Position numbers and translations under genes: made by a program. A model generated the notes under the pieces. The model had not been told where the DNA came from and ran no database searches. It worked only from the letters and a program-made list of their open reading frames with translations. From NCBI RefSeq assembly GCF_003710935.1, contig NZ_RHHS01000009.1, positions 1 through 62,457 on the forward strand: DNA of 62,457 nt. Reading direction: 5' to 3'. This document shows positions 7,810-17,201 of this stretch, piece by piece; position 1 is the first letter of the stretch; every line of letters starts with the position of its first letter. Source of the DNA: Brevibacillus gelatini (GTDB lineage Bacteria; Bacillota; Bacilli; Brevibacillales; Brevibacillaceae).

Positions 7810-9831
7810 CTATATTTTTCCATATCTTTTTAACATTTCGATGCCGTCGCGGGTGATCGAGGTCCCTTGACGGGTTGTGCCTGAGCGCACCAGTCCAAGC
7901 TGCTCAAGCTGTTTCAAACGCTTGCGGAGCGCGGTTTCCGTCCAGCCGTTTGCACGAAGGATGGGGGTGTTCGCCAACTGATAACGCCCGACCGGTTTAT
8001 TGGTGAGGTAATATTGATACAATCCGAGCAAAATATCCAGATTCCGTTCATCCTCCAGCGGCACGGTCGCCGCCGAAGCTTGCTTTTGAAAAATTCGCTC
8101 TGTCAAACGCTTGGGCAGGTCGTAGATGCCGATGACCGGATGCTCGCTTACCGTAATGGCGTAGTCCACGACGTTTTTCAGCTCGCGAATGTTGCCGCGC
8201 CAGTCGTGGGCGAGCAACAGCTCCATGACTTCCGGCGACCAGCTTTTGCGAATGCCTTGCTGCTTCAGGTGATCGTCAATCAAAAGCGGAATGTCGCTCG
8301 TCCGCTCGCGCAGCGGCGGAATTTCGATGGGTAAAACCGCCAGGCGGTAAAACAAGTCTTCGCGAAACGTGCCATCCCGGACCGCATCTTCCAGATTGCG
8401 GTTCGTGGCTGCGATCACCCGGCAGTCTACGGACAAAATCCCTGTGCCGCCGACGCGGATCACCTGCTTTTCCTGCAGGACGCGCAGCAGCTTGACCTGG
8501 ATCGCGGGGGAAATATCGCCAATCTCGTCGAGAAAAATCGTCCCGCCGTCCGCCTGCTCGAACAATCCGGGCTTGCCGCCTTTGCGCGCGCCTGTGAAGG
8601 CTCCGTCCTCGTAGCCGAACAGCTCGCTCTCCAGCAGGTTTTCCGGCAGGGAGGCGCAGTTGATGGCGACGAACGGGCCGTTTTTTCGCAGGGAATGCTG
8701 GTGAATCGCGTGGGCGAACAGCTCTTTGCCCGTGCCGTTTTCGCCTGTGAGCAGGATCGTCTGGTTGTTTTTCGCCATCTTCTTGCTAAGCTCGATGGCG
8801 TGCAGGAGCGGCTGGCTGTTCCCTTTTATGTCAGCAAACGTGTAAGTGGCAGTGTGACCGCGCAAGGCAAGCTGGGTGCGCAGGCGCTGGATTTCCGTCA
8901 CATCCTTTAGCGTACAGACGAAGCCGAGATGCTCCTGGCTGCGGCGAATGCTGTGGCTGCTGACGATGAATTGCCGCTGGTCGATGGTGATGAGTGAGTC
9001 TTCCTGGTCCTCCTGTTCGAAAAAGGGTGCGAGCAGGCTGTGTTCTTTCAAAATGGTATAGGGCTTGCCGATCACCACCGATTCGTGCGGACAGAACAGC
9101 TCGACGGCGACATCGTTGATGAACGTGATGAGGCCGTCTTCGTTACAGGCAATGACCGGGTCCTTCACCGCCTGAAAGGTGGATTGCAGCTGGCTGTTGA
9201 GCTTTTGCACCTCGGCATAGGAGGTGCCGAGCATTTTGGCCAGCTCGGACATTTCCACGATGAAGGCGGAAAGGTATTGCCGCTCCCATTCAATCGGGAC
9301 GCCCACTTTGCGCCCGGTATCGATCAGATCGTGGATGCTGACTTTGCGAAACCCAAGGTCGATGACTTCCACATGCGGGGGCAGCGGCACATCGGGTACG
9401 CTCATGATGATCGCGTAGCGAAAGTGCTCCTCGAACGTACTGCCTGGGTGAAAAGGGACGTAATGCAAGTGGTCGATCTTGACTTCCAGCAAGTTTTGGA
9501 TGACCTCTTGCGCCGTGATCGGCGAGTTGTTCATGACAGGCACGGTCGTTCCGGGCGGAATTTGCATCAGCGCCTTGATTTTGCGCAATTCAAAAAAACG
9601 GTTCAGCACGGTAATCGGGACTGTTTCGGGGACGGCCTGACGGGCAATCGTGTACAACTCTGGCGCCCGCGTCGTAATGAAGACGTGAGACACGCCGGAG
9701 AGGTCAGGGATTGGGTCATGGCTGGCATAGCCGATCACCTTGCAATAAGGCTCAAAATACGCCCGCAGCTCCTTGAGCAAAAATGCGAGCGTGTCGGTTC
9801 CTTTTGCAATCAAGACAATGGTGTGGTCCAT
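7810..9831 (-). CDS. Sigma-54-dependent enhancer-binding transcriptional activator
   Basis: A 673-aa activator. Residues 1-200 resemble the PrpR-type N-terminal sensor region, 215-320 form a PAS domain, 335-570 the AAA+ domain with Walker A GENGTGKE (363-370), GAFTGA (410-415, the sigma-54 contact loop) and Walker B IFLDE (432-436). Unlike NtrC types, the C terminus (about 610-673) is a winged-helix-like segment and not a Fis-type helix-turn-helix. The start at 9831 follows AGGGCGG; an upstream in-frame ATG at 9891 lacks a site. It very probably activates the sigma-54 operon that follows it in the same direction. Confidence 0.92.
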   Translation of the reverse strand: MDHTIVLIAKGTDTLAFLLKELRAYFEPYCKVIGYASHDPIPDLSGVSHVFITTRAPELYTIARQAVPETVPITVLNRFFELRKIKALMQIPPGTTVPVMNNSPITAQEVIQNLLEVKIDHLHYVPFHPGSTFEEHFRYAIIMSVPDVPLPPHVEVIDLGFRKVSIHDLIDTGRKVGVPIEWERQYLSAFIVEMSELAKMLGTSYAEVQKLNSQLQSTFQAVKDPVIACNEDGLITFINDVAVELFCPHESVVIGKPYTILKEHSLLAPFFEQEDQEDSLITIDQRQFIVSSHSIRRSQEHLGFVCTLKDVTEIQRLRTQLALRGHTATYTFADIKGNSQPLLHAIELSKKMAKNNQTILLTGENGTGKELFAHAIHQHSLRKNGPFVAINCASLPENLLESELFGYEDGAFTGARKGGKPGLFEQADGGTIFLDEIGDISPAIQVKLLRVLQEKQVIRVGGTGILSVDCRVIAATNRNLEDAVRDGTFREDLFYRLAVLPIEIPPLRERTSDIPLLIDDHLKQQGIRKSWSPEVMELLLAHDWRGNIRELKNVVDYAITVSEHPVIGIYDLPKRLTERIFQKQASAATVPLEDERNLDILLGLYQYYLTNKPVGRYQLANTPILRANGWTETALRKRLKQLEQLGLVRSGTTRQGTSITRDGIEMLKRYGKI

Positions 9832-9852
9832 GGTGCACCGCCCTTTTCGAAA

Positions 9853-9882
9853 AACTGTTGATACCATGATAGCACAACAGTT
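9853..9882. promoter_or_regulatory. Inverted repeat in the divergent intergenic region
   Basis: Perfect 8-bp arms AACTGTTG (9853-9860) and CAACAGTT (9875-9882) with a 14-bp spacer lie 22 bp upstream of the enhancer-binding regulator, overlapping its probable promoter. It could be an operator for autoregulation or for the divergent LytTR gene. Confidence 0.35.
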
Positions 9883-9995
9883 GTCCGGCAACGTCTGGAT
9901 TCCTTTGTCTGTGCAGGAAAGACAAGGACGGACCTGCCTGTCGGGAAGTGTGGTTTAATAGAAGAGGGAAGAAAAAAGGAGCGGGAGGAATCAGC

Positions 9996-10667
9996 ATGGA
10001 GAATAAAATTGTTCCGGAAGTGCTCCAGATGATTGGCCAAGCTGTGCCGGAAGAGGTATCGATTGCAATATCGGACGGCACGCAATACTTGTACTATCAG
10101 CCGAGCGCAAATATTGATCTGAAGATTGCGCCTGGCGATCAGGTGCCGATTGGCTCTGCCACGCACAAGGCGCTGGTGGAAAGAGGCAAGGTCGGGCACG
10201 AGGTGGAAAGACGCGTTTTTGGCGTGCCGTACTACGGGTTGTCGCTGCCGCTGTTTCACGATGGAGAGGTCATGGGCTGTATTACCGCCATCTATCCTTT
10301 GCCAAGCGTGCCGCTTTCGAATCCGCAGCCACGGCTGTCTTTTTTGATTGGAAAAGGGGAAGATGGCTGGCTGCCGATCCCGCTGCACGAGATTGTCTAC
10401 ATCAGCTCGCATGAGGGCAAGACGCTTCTGCATTCGGCAAACGGGTCATACGCGAACAAGTACAGCATGTCCGAGCTGGAATGCATGCTTCCGCCCGAGC
10501 AGTTCGTGCGCTGCCACCGCTCTTATTTTGTCAATCTGGAGGCCATCGGTTTTATTCATCCGCACTTCCATTCGACATTCATGCTGGAGATGAAGGACAA
10601 GCAGAAGACGAGAGTCCCTGTGAGCCAGACGTATGCCAGCTCGTTTCGGCAACTGCTCGGTTTTTAG
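9996..10667 (+). CDS. LytTR-family DNA-binding regulator with N-terminal sensor domain
   Basis: A 223-aa protein. Residues 1-105 look like a small ligand-sensing domain of mixed alpha/beta type (VSIAISDGTQYLYYQPS, GVPYYGLSLPLFHDGEVMG), and 120-220 form a LytTR DNA-binding domain (IVYISSHEGKTLLH, FVRCHRSYFVNLEAI). There is no receiver domain, so it is not a classical response regulator. The ATG at 9996 follows GGAGCGGGAGG. It lies just before the CoA-transferase gene in the same direction, and I infer that it controls that gene. Confidence 0.87.
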   Translation: MENKIVPEVLQMIGQAVPEEVSIAISDGTQYLYYQPSANIDLKIAPGDQVPIGSATHKALVERGKVGHEVERRVFGVPYYGLSLPLFHDGEVMGCITAIYPLPSVPLSNPQPRLSFLIGKGEDGWLPIPLHEIVYISSHEGKTLLHSANGSYANKYSMSELECMLPPEQFVRCHRSYFVNLEAIGFIHPHFHSTFMLEMKDKQKTRVPVSQTYASSFRQLLGF

Positions 10668-10692
10668 CTTTTGCAGGTGCTTTGCCGGCGAG

Positions 10693-10762
10693 AATCGTTC
10701 GCTGCCTTTTTTGCTGGCTGGTCGCCCTGATATGCTGGTTTGCCGAAAATCGAGTGTTCGCT
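10693..10762 (+). promoter_or_regulatory. Imperfect direct repeats upstream of the CoA-transferase gene
   Basis: AATCGTTCGCT (10693-10703) and AATCGAGTGTTCGCT (about 10748-10762) share AATCG and GTTCGCT, each preceded by GCCG. LytTR proteins usually bind paired direct repeats, so this could be the binding site of the neighbouring LytTR regulator. The match to a known LytTR consensus is poor. Confidence 0.25.
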
Positions 10763-10814
10763 CAGAATACTTGTGCTAGTGTAGGAGCAAGAAAAGATGG
10801 CATAGGGGGTCACA

Positions 10815-12329
10815 ATGATGTGGGAGCGCTTACGCGATAAACGGATGGCAGATAAAATCGTGACAGCTGAGGAAGCGGCAAGTTGGATCGAGGATGGCAT
10901 GACGATCGGGTTAAGTGGTTTCACTCGTGCAGGAGATGCCAAGGCTGTGCCGCTCGCATTGGTCGAGCGAGTCAAGAAAGAAAACAAGCCTTTTGGGGTG
11001 AATGTATATACAGGAGCTTCGCTCGGATCAGACGTGGACGCTGTGATGGCGGAGGCAGGCATTGTGAAAAAACGGCTGCCTTTTCAAGCGGACCCGGTCA
11101 TGCGCAAAAAAATCAACGACGGCAGCATGGCGTTTGTGGACCAGCATTTGTCTCATACAGCCGAGCTGATTCGCCAGGGAGCAATGGACGCAATTGATTA
11201 TGCGATTGTGGAAGCGGTTGCAATTACAGAGGACGGCATGATTATTCCCGCCACTTCTGTTGGCAACTCCAACATTTTTGTCGATTATGCGAAGCATGTC
11301 ATCATTGAACTGAATCTCGCCCAAACCGCTGAACTGGAGGGCATTCACGATATTTACACGCCAGAGGTCCAGGGGGAGCGCGAGCCGATTCCGCTCACGC
11401 GAGTAGACCAACGAATGGGCACAGCGGGCATTGTGGTCGATTTCGATAAAATCAAAGGAATTGTGCTGACGAGCCAACTGGATTCGCCATCGACGATTGT
11501 CGAGCCGGATGCGGAAACGGCTGAAATCGCTGCCCATCTGATTGCGTTTTTGCGCGAGGAGGTCAAGGCGGGACGGCTGCCGGAAAATCTCGCACCGCTG
11601 CAATCGGGGGTCGGGTCTGTCGCCAACGCCGTGTTCAACGGTTTTCTCGATTCCGAGTTTACCGATCTGACTGTTTATTCGGAAGTGCTGCAGGACGCAG
11701 TCTTTGACCTGCTGGATGCGGGCAAAATCTCGTTTGCTTCCGGCTGTTCGATCACGCTGACGGCTGACAAAATGCAATACGTCAGCGAGAATTTTGCCAA
11801 ATACCGCGACAAGCTGCTGCTTCGTCCGCAGGAGATCACCAACCATCCGGAAATCATTCGCCGCCTGGGGCTGATCGCCATCAATACGGCGATTGAGGCA
11901 GACATCTACGGCAACGTCAACTCGACGAACGTCTTGGGCAGCAAGATGATGAACGGCATCGGCGGGTCTGGCGACTTTGCCCGCAATGCGCGCCTCAGCA
12001 TTTTCGTAACCAAGTCGATTGCCAAAGGCGGAAAAGTCTCCAGTATCGTGCCGTTTTCCTCCCATGTCGATCATACAGAGCACGACGTCGACATCATCGT
12101 CACCGAGCAAGGGCTGGCTGATTTGCGCGGCCTGGCGCCGCGGGAGCGCGCCTTGAAAATCATCGAGAACTGCGCGCACCCGATGTACCGGGAGCAACTG
12201 AAAGCGTACTACGAAGAAGCACTTACGCGCGGCGGGCACACTCCCCACGTACTGGAAAAGGCGTTTTCCTGGCATGTGCGCTATGCGCAGGAAGGAACGA
12301 TGCTGGAGAAAAAGGCCGCGGTGGTATAA
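10815..12329 (+). CDS. Acetyl-CoA hydrolase/succinyl-CoA:acetate CoA-transferase family protein
   Basis: A 504-aa class I CoA-transferase of the YgfH/AarC type. The catalytic glutamate lies in YSEVLQDA, and GVGSVANAVFNGF, GGSGDFARNA and EQGLADLRGLAPRERA are family signatures. It should move CoA between succinyl-CoA or propionyl-CoA and acetate or succinate. ATG codons at 10815 and 10818 follow a GGGGG tract; an inner ATG at 10845 is possible. The LytTR regulator gene lies 147 bp upstream in the same direction, and a strong terminator follows. Confidence 0.9.
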   Translation: MMWERLRDKRMADKIVTAEEAASWIEDGMTIGLSGFTRAGDAKAVPLALVERVKKENKPFGVNVYTGASLGSDVDAVMAEAGIVKKRLPFQADPVMRKKINDGSMAFVDQHLSHTAELIRQGAMDAIDYAIVEAVAITEDGMIIPATSVGNSNIFVDYAKHVIIELNLAQTAELEGIHDIYTPEVQGEREPIPLTRVDQRMGTAGIVVDFDKIKGIVLTSQLDSPSTIVEPDAETAEIAAHLIAFLREEVKAGRLPENLAPLQSGVGSVANAVFNGFLDSEFTDLTVYSEVLQDAVFDLLDAGKISFASGCSITLTADKMQYVSENFAKYRDKLLLRPQEITNHPEIIRRLGLIAINTAIEADIYGNVNSTNVLGSKMMNGIGGSGDFARNARLSIFVTKSIAKGGKVSSIVPFSSHVDHTEHDVDIIVTEQGLADLRGLAPRERALKIIENCAHPMYREQLKAYYEEALTRGGHTPHVLEKAFSWHVRYAQEGTMLEKKAAVV

Positions 12330-12359
12330 GCCTGTAGGGAACAGGACCATATCAAAAAA

Positions 12360-12398
12360 ACAAACCCGCTCGGGCGTTGCTGCCTGAGCGGGTTTTGT
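12360..12398. terminator. Bidirectional terminator
   Basis: AACCCGCTCGGGC pairs with GCCTGAGCGGGTT around GTTGCT; T tracts are present on both strands. It serves the CoA-transferase gene and the convergent pirin gene. Confidence 0.8.
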
Positions 12399-12418
12399 AC
12401 TGAAAAAGCGGGATACGC

Positions 12419-13192
12419 TTACTTGCGGTACAGCGGATAGTCTACTTCCAGTGGAACCTGAATGAGTACGATCCGAAACGGCGCATCTGCTTGTGCCCGA
12501 TAAGTGACGCTGGTCTCATCGTCAGCAGAGATTACGGCGAAATCACCTTTGCCTGCGACTGCCTGTGGCTCATTAGCTTCATCTTGCCCGCCAATGCTTC
12601 CGCTTCCGTCCACGACGACGACAGCGTGGGCGTAGCCAGCCGGAAGCCGCATCGCGTAAGCTTTGCCTGCGGGAATCTCCACATCCTTCATGCGCGAATC
12701 GGTCACGAGCGAAATGGGAGCAGAGGGACCGATGATGCTTTTCACCTGCACACCGTCAACAGTCTCGCTCGGAAACTCCTTGTGGTCGTACTGGTTGTAC
12801 GTCGGCGGGGTTTTCGTCGTTTTGGCGAGGTGCGGCTCAAACCAGATCTGGAACATCTCGGTGTCCTTGCTCAGCTCTTCGGCATGGTAGACGCCTGAAC
12901 CAGTTTGCATGATCTGGACTCCGCCCGTCGTCACCTGCTGCAAATTGCCCAGCGTGTCCCGGTGGCCGACTGTCCCTTTCAGAACGTAAGTCAAAATTTC
13001 AAAGCCGGAATGCGGATGCAGGGGAATCTCAAAGGTCTTGAGCGACTTTGCCCACGCCCAGTAAAAGAGCGGTCCAACCCGTTTCACAGCGGAGTTTTCA
13101 TGAGGGAAGCCGATCGGCTTGTTTTCGACAATCTCACCGTCGCCAAAGTGTCCTTTTGCCTGTTCGTTTTGTGTATAGACGCGAATTTCCAT
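12419..13192 (-). CDS. Pirin family protein
   Basis: A 257-aa bicupin. The N-terminal cupin carries the metal site HPHSGFEILTY with a downstream YHAEE, as in YhhW-type quercetin dioxygenase-like pirins. Such proteins oxidise flavonols or act as metal-dependent redox sensors; the exact substrate is unknown. GGGAGGA precedes the ATG. It lies 54 bp downstream of doxX with no terminator between, so both are probably transcribed from the MhqR-like operator/promoter upstream of doxX. Confidence 0.9.
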   Translation of the reverse strand: MEIRVYTQNEQAKGHFGDGEIVENKPIGFPHENSAVKRVGPLFYWAWAKSLKTFEIPLHPHSGFEILTYVLKGTVGHRDTLGNLQQVTTGGVQIMQTGSGVYHAEELSKDTEMFQIWFEPHLAKTTKTPPTYNQYDHKEFPSETVDGVQVKSIIGPSAPISLVTDSRMKDVEIPAGKAYAMRLPAGYAHAVVVVDGSGSIGGQDEANEPQAVAGKGDFAVISADDETSVTYRAQADAPFRIVLIQVPLEVDYPLYRK

Positions 13193-13245
13193 CTGTTGTA
13201 TCCTCCCTTGGTGGAATGCTGGCTTACGGGCTTGCGAGCGATTGC

Positions 13246-13632
13246 TTAGAACAACACGTATGCGCCTGGGCCGATCAAAGCGACACCGATTGCGACCGCG
13301 ATCAAGGTCAGGTTGTACTCATAGCCGTTTTGCGTTATCCAATATCCATTTTGACCGTGTACCTTCACAATCGCAACAAGCATGGTGAGGACGATGAGCA
13401 GAGCGCCGACCCATGTGCCGACACCAGCCGCGAACAGCAAGCCGCCGATGAGTTCAGCCAACCCGGCAAGCAGCGCCATGGCCACACCAGGTTTTACCCC
13501 GATTGATTCCAGCCAGCCGCCTGTGCCTTTCAGACCGTAACCCCCAAACCAGCCAAACAGCTTTTGCGCACCGTGACCTGCGAACGACAAGCCAACGACC
13601 AAACGAATAATGAGCAAACCAAGATCCATCAT
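13246..13632 (-). CDS. DoxX family membrane protein
   Basis: A 128-aa protein with four predicted membrane segments and the family signature [22 protein letters not shown]. DoxX relatives such as MhqP and CatD of B. subtilis belong to the quinone and azo-compound resistance regulons. Its upstream region carries one of three related operators for the MarR-type repressor encoded 0.8 kb away. RBS AAGGAGAG; ATG codons at 13632 and 13629 are both possible. Confidence 0.9.
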   Translation of the reverse strand: MMDLGLLIIRLVVGLSFAGHGAQKLFGWFGGYGLKGTGGWLESIGVKPGVAMALLAGLAELIGGLLFAAGVGTWVGALLIVLTMLVAIVKVHGQNGYWITQNGYEYNLTLIAVAIGVALIGPGAYVLF

Positions 13633-13666
13633 TTTTTCCTCTCTCCTTAATTGTTTTAAATTCTAG

Positions 13667-13684
13667 TATTTTGAATTTGAGATA
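13667..13684. promoter_or_regulatory. MhqR-like operator upstream of doxX-pirin
   Basis: TATTTTGAATTTGAGATA matches the palindrome next to the MarR-type gene (14927-14944) at 16 of 18 positions. It lies about 35 bp upstream of the doxX start. Confidence 0.7.
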
Positions 13685-13699
13685 TTAGGACAAGAAAGG

Positions 13700-13727
13700 C
13701 TGGCGGGCCTTAGAAGGTTTCCGCCAG
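13700..13727 (-). terminator. Terminator of the azoreductase gene
   Basis: CTGGCGG pairs with CCGCCAG across the stop codon; on the minus strand CCTTTCTT follows. It suggests that azoR and doxX are separate units. Confidence 0.5.
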
Positions 13728-14336
13728 TTTTGCTGCTTTTTCTACGCCTGCTGCTACGATTTCTTCTGCTTTGTCAGGGAATTGGTTGTGACCTTCCACG
13801 ACCACTTCAGTAATGTTGCTGATTCCCCAGAAGCCAAGCAGTGTGCGAACGTAGCGGTTCGCCAGCTCGATTTCTGCCATCGGGCCTTCGGAGTAGACGC
13901 CGCCGCGTGCGCTCAGGAGAGCCACTTTTTTGTCGCCCATCAGACCTACAGGGCCTTCAGCGGTGTATTTGAATGTTTTGCCGGCTTGCGACAGGTAGTC
14001 CATGTACGTGTGCAGTACGGCTGGAACGGTGAAGTTCCACATTGGGAACGCGATCATCACTTTATCCGCCTCAGCGAACTGGTTCAAATATTTGTTGACC
14101 AGTTCTGCGCCTTTTTGCTCTTCGCTCGTCAGCTCCATGCCGTGTCCAGCTTTGAACATGGCGGTGAGCAGATCGTTACCGTAGTAAGGAAGGTTTTCAG
14201 CGAACAGGTCCAGCTCGGCGATTTCGTCGTTTGGATGACTTTTTTTATACGATTGGACGAAAGCATCGTACAGCTTTACACTCACAGCCTGCTCAGCAGG
14301 GCGATCGTTGGCTTTAATGAAAAGTACTTTACTCAT
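13710..14336 (-). CDS. azoR: FMN-dependent NADH-azoreductase
   Basis: A 208-aa flavodoxin-fold enzyme. SKVLFIKANDRPAEQAVSVKLYDAF, FPMWNFTVPAVLHTYMDY and LLSARGGVYSEGP are split parts of the AzoR/AcpD signature for FMN binding. It reduces azo dyes and quinones with NADH in two-electron steps. The ATG at 14336 follows AAAGGGGAA; 11 in-frame upstream codons are probably leader. A palindromic operator lies 51 bp upstream, so it is probably repressed by the MarR-family protein encoded next to it. Confidence 0.93.
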   Translation of the reverse strand: MSKVLFIKANDRPAEQAVSVKLYDAFVQSYKKSHPNDEIAELDLFAENLPYYGNDLLTAMFKAGHGMELTSEEQKGAELVNKYLNQFAEADKVMIAFPMWNFTVPAVLHTYMDYLSQAGKTFKYTAEGPVGLMGDKKVALLSARGGVYSEGPMAEIELANRYVRTLLGFWGISNITEVVVEGHNQFPDKAEEIVAAGVEKAAKLAETF

Positions 14337-14386
14337 GAGAGAAATATTCCCCTTTCTTTTTGTAAGCATCTAACCTTTAATGCGTA

Positions 14387-14404
14387 AATCTTGATTTTAA
14401 GATT
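14387..14404. promoter_or_regulatory. MhqR-like operator upstream of azoR
   Basis: AATCTTGATTTTAAGATT is an 18-bp near-perfect palindrome and differs from the operator at 14927 at only three positions. Confidence 0.75.
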
Positions 14405-14461
14405 ATTATGCGCCAAACGTTTTGTCAACACTTTTTTTGCACCTGGTGGGTGCTGCTCAGT

Positions 14462-14896
14462 CTAATACGTTTCCTGAGCAGCACGTCCCAACTTTTTTAA
14501 CAACCCGATGGCTTGCTGCTGTTCTTCCTCTGTGAGTCCTGCGACCGCTTTTTCAATCGCCTGCTGATGAGAAGGGAAGATTTCTGCCAAAAAAGCGTGT
14601 CCTTTCTCCGTCAGCTCGGCGTAAATGACACGACGGTCCTTGGGACAGGGCTTGCGAATCAGCAGTTGCTTCTTTTCCAGCTTGTCCACAACGTACGTAA
14701 TATTCCCGCTGGAGATCAGGATTTTTTCGCCGATTTGCTGCAAAGGCTGCGCGCCTTTATGATAGAGCACTTCCAGGACGCCGAACTCTGTAGGATTCAA
14801 TCCGTGCTGGCGGATGTGACGATTGGCATGGGCCGTTACCCAGTTATACGATCTCGACAGGACGACAAACAGGTCGAGGGCATTGTTTCGCTCCAT
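14462..14896 (-). CDS. MarR-family repressor, MhqR-like
   Basis: A 144-aa winged-helix protein. The recognition region (LQQIGEKILISSGNITYVVDKLEKKQLLIRKPCPKDRRVIYAELTEKG, residues about 54-100) is typical of the MarR family, and the beginning and gene surroundings recall MhqR of B. subtilis, which represses azoreductase, nitroreductase and DoxX genes and is released by quinones. Three related 18-bp palindromes occur before this gene, azoR and doxX, so it is probably autoregulated and controls the group. The name is inferred from context and operator similarity. Confidence 0.9.
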   Translation of the reverse strand: MERNNALDLFVVLSRSYNWVTAHANRHIRQHGLNPTEFGVLEVLYHKGAQPLQQIGEKILISSGNITYVVDKLEKKQLLIRKPCPKDRRVIYAELTEKGHAFLAEIFPSHQQAIEKAVAGLTEEEQQQAIGLLKKLGRAAQETY

Positions 14897-14926
14897 GAAA
14901 AGCCCTCCTTTCCATCGATGTTTTAA

Positions 14927-14944
14927 TATCTTGAATTTAAGATA
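14927..14944. promoter_or_regulatory. MhqR-like operator upstream of the marR-type gene
   Basis: TATCTTGAATTTAAGATA is a near-perfect 18-bp palindrome 31 bp upstream of the repressor start. It resembles the B. subtilis MhqR box, which I remember as TATCTCGAATTCGAGATA-like. Confidence 0.8.
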
Positions 14945-15068
14945 ATCCTACATGATACGGTTATCCTTTGTCAAATGACGAAAAATCATCCCTCTTTCAA
15001 AACAAATGTTTTTGTGGTAGACTTTTGTTTGTAGACGAAGCTGTGAATGCGAATGATAAGAAAGGAGG

Positions 15069-16175
15069 ATGACCGTGGAAAAAGACAGGTTGATCCTGCA
15101 CTATATCCGGCAAAATCCGTTCATCTCCCAGCAGGAGCTGGCCGACTTGATCGGAATCTCGCGTTCGGCTGTAGCCGGGTACATCGCCCAACTGACCAGG
15201 CGCGGCGAGATCAAAGGCAGGGCGTATATCTTGCGCGACGAAGGCATGATTGCCTGCATCGGCGGAGCGAACCTCGACCGGAAAGCGCGCAGCAAACAAG
15301 CGGTGCGGCTGCACTCTTCCAATCCGGTTACGATCATGGAGTCGTGCGGCGGGGTGGCCCGCAATATTGCGGAGAATCTCGGCAGGCTCGGCTGCAATAC
15401 GGCACTTTTCACCAGTGTCGGTGAGGACAAGGAAGGCGAATGGATTTTGCAGGAGACGAAAAAGCACGGCGTAGACATCAGCCAGGTGTGGCGTCTGCCG
15501 ATGCAGCGCACAGGGACGTACACCGCGCTGCTCGATATAGATGGGGAAATGGTCGTATCGTTAGCCAATATGGATATTTACGACGCGCTCACGCCGGAAA
15601 TGTTCGCGGAAAAATGGTCCCACCTTGCTGCAGCCTACGCGATTTTTGTTGATACGAACATACCGGAGGATTGCCTGGCCTATATTATCGGCCGATGCCG
15701 GGAGGAGAACATTCGCCTTTTTGTTGACCCGGTTTCTTCTGCAAAAGCGAAAAAGCTTCCGCAGCAATTGGACGGAGTAGAAGCGATCCTGCCCAACCGG
15801 GAAGAGGCGGAGCTTTTGGCTGGCATGGCGATCCAGTCGGTTGAGGATTGCGCCGAGGCGTGCCGCAAAATCAGGGAGCGCGGCGTGAAGCATGTCATCG
15901 TGACCATGGGCGAAGCGGGCATTTACTATCAGTCGGAGGATGTATCGGAGCACCTGGCGCCATACCCGACCGAAGTGGTCGATGTGACAGGGGCGGGCGA
16001 TGCGTTTGCATCCGGCCTGCTGTATGGAATCGTGAACGGGGAGTCGTTTCAGACTGCTTGCCGTCTCGGCCTTGCTGCCTCGGCCCTGACCCTGCAAACG
16101 GAGCAATCCGTTTCCCCCTTATTAAAACCGGAACAACTGCAACTGACGGTTGCACAATACGAAAAGGAGCGATAA
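15069..16175 (+). CDS. psuK: Pseudouridine kinase with N-terminal winged helix
   Basis: A 368-aa PfkB-family sugar kinase. Residues 1-58 form a helix-turn-helix (NPFISQQELADLIGISRSAVAGYI), and the kinase domain begins at about 60 (IACIGGANLDRKA) and ends with the DVTGAGDAFASGLL signature containing the catalytic Asp. It phosphorylates pseudouridine to the 5'-phosphate that PsuG splits. The next gene is psuG with only 3-6 bp between. The HTH may make it self-regulatory. The ATG follows AGAAAGGAGG. Confidence 0.93.
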   Translation: MTVEKDRLILHYIRQNPFISQQELADLIGISRSAVAGYIAQLTRRGEIKGRAYILRDEGMIACIGGANLDRKARSKQAVRLHSSNPVTIMESCGGVARNIAENLGRLGCNTALFTSVGEDKEGEWILQETKKHGVDISQVWRLPMQRTGTYTALLDIDGEMVVSLANMDIYDALTPEMFAEKWSHLAAAYAIFVDTNIPEDCLAYIIGRCREENIRLFVDPVSSAKAKKLPQQLDGVEAILPNREEAELLAGMAIQSVEDCAEACRKIRERGVKHVIVTMGEAGIYYQSEDVSEHLAPYPTEVVDVTGAGDAFASGLLYGIVNGESFQTACRLGLAASALTLQTEQSVSPLLKPEQLQLTVAQYEKER

Positions 16176-16178
16176 GTG

Positions 16179-17105
16179 ATGAAACAATACCTGACCTTTA
16201 CGGAGGAAGTACGCCACGCCCTGGAGAACAATTTGCCGATCGTTGCCCTGGAGACGACGATTATCTCGCACGGCATGCCGTATCCGCAAAACATCGAGAT
16301 GGCCAAGGAAGTCGAGCAAATCATCCGCGACAACGGTGCAGTGCCTGCGACCATCGGGATCATGAACGGCAAAATCAAGATCGGCTTGAGCGAGAGCGAG
16401 CTGGAAGAGTTTGCGACCAACAAGTCGGTAGAAAAAGTGAGCCGCCGCGACTTCCCTTACATTTTGGCTAGCGGCAAAATCGGCGCGACGACGGTTGCGG
16501 CTACGATGATCGCAGCAGACCTGGCGGGCATCCGCGTGTTTGCGACTGGCGGCATCGGCGGGGTACACCGGGAAGGCGAAATCACCTGGGACGTATCCGC
16601 AGACCTGACAGAGCTGGCAAAAACAAACGTCGCGGTTGTATGCGCGGGGGCAAAATCGATCCTCGACATCGGACGCACGCTGGAATACCTGGAGACACAA
16701 GGGGTTCCGGTTGTCGGCTACCGCACTTCCGAGTTCCCGTCCTTCTTCGCCCGCGAAAGCGGCTTTGGCGTAGACTTCCGTCTGGATACGCCGGAAGAAG
16801 TCGGCACGCTGATGAACACCAAGTGGAATCTGGGGCTGAACGGCGGCCTGATTATCGCCAACCCTGTGCCGGAAGCGGATGCGCTTGACCACAAGCAGAT
16901 TGAGGGCGTCATTCAGCAAGCGCTCAGCGAAGCGAAGGAAAACAACATTACAGGCAAAAAAGTAACGCCATTCTTGCTCGACAAAGTGAAGCAGCTGACA
17001 GCAGGCAAAAGCTTGCAAACCAACATCGCACTGGTGCGCCACAATGCGGAGGTAGCGGCGAAAGTGGCGGTTGCCTATCAGCAAGCGGTGAACCAAGGAA
17101 AATAA
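16179..17105 (+). CDS. psuG: Pseudouridine-5'-phosphate glycosidase
   Basis: A 308-aa enzyme that reversibly splits pseudouridine 5'-phosphate into uracil and ribose 5-phosphate. Family signatures are [15 protein letters not shown] near the start, the [12 protein letters not shown] stretch, [12 protein letters not shown] and the catalytic Lys in [16 protein letters not shown] at 16176 and ATG at 16179 are both possible; I prefer the ATG, 9 nt after AAGGAG. It forms an operon with psuK; no pseudouridine transporter is visible here. Confidence 0.95.
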   Translation: MKQYLTFTEEVRHALENNLPIVALETTIISHGMPYPQNIEMAKEVEQIIRDNGAVPATIGIMNGKIKIGLSESELEEFATNKSVEKVSRRDFPYILASGKIGATTVAATMIAADLAGIRVFATGGIGGVHREGEITWDVSADLTELAKTNVAVVCAGAKSILDIGRTLEYLETQGVPVVGYRTSEFPSFFARESGFGVDFRLDTPEEVGTLMNTKWNLGLNGGLIIANPVPEADALDHKQIEGVIQQALSEAKENNITGKKVTPFLLDKVKQLTAGKSLQTNIALVRHNAEVAAKVAVAYQQAVNQGK

Positions 17106-17118
17106 GCAAAGGACAGCC

Positions 17119-17147
17119 AACCCCCGGTGGTATCCATCGGGGGTTTT
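17119..17147 (+). terminator. Terminator of psuK-psuG
   Basis: AACCCCCGGTGG pairs with CCATCGGGGGTT, followed by TTTGC. Confidence 0.8.
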
Positions 17148-17201
17148 TGCGTTGGTTTTTTGGGAACAATCGAGGTGCGGGAGAAATTTTTGCAAAACCA
17201 C

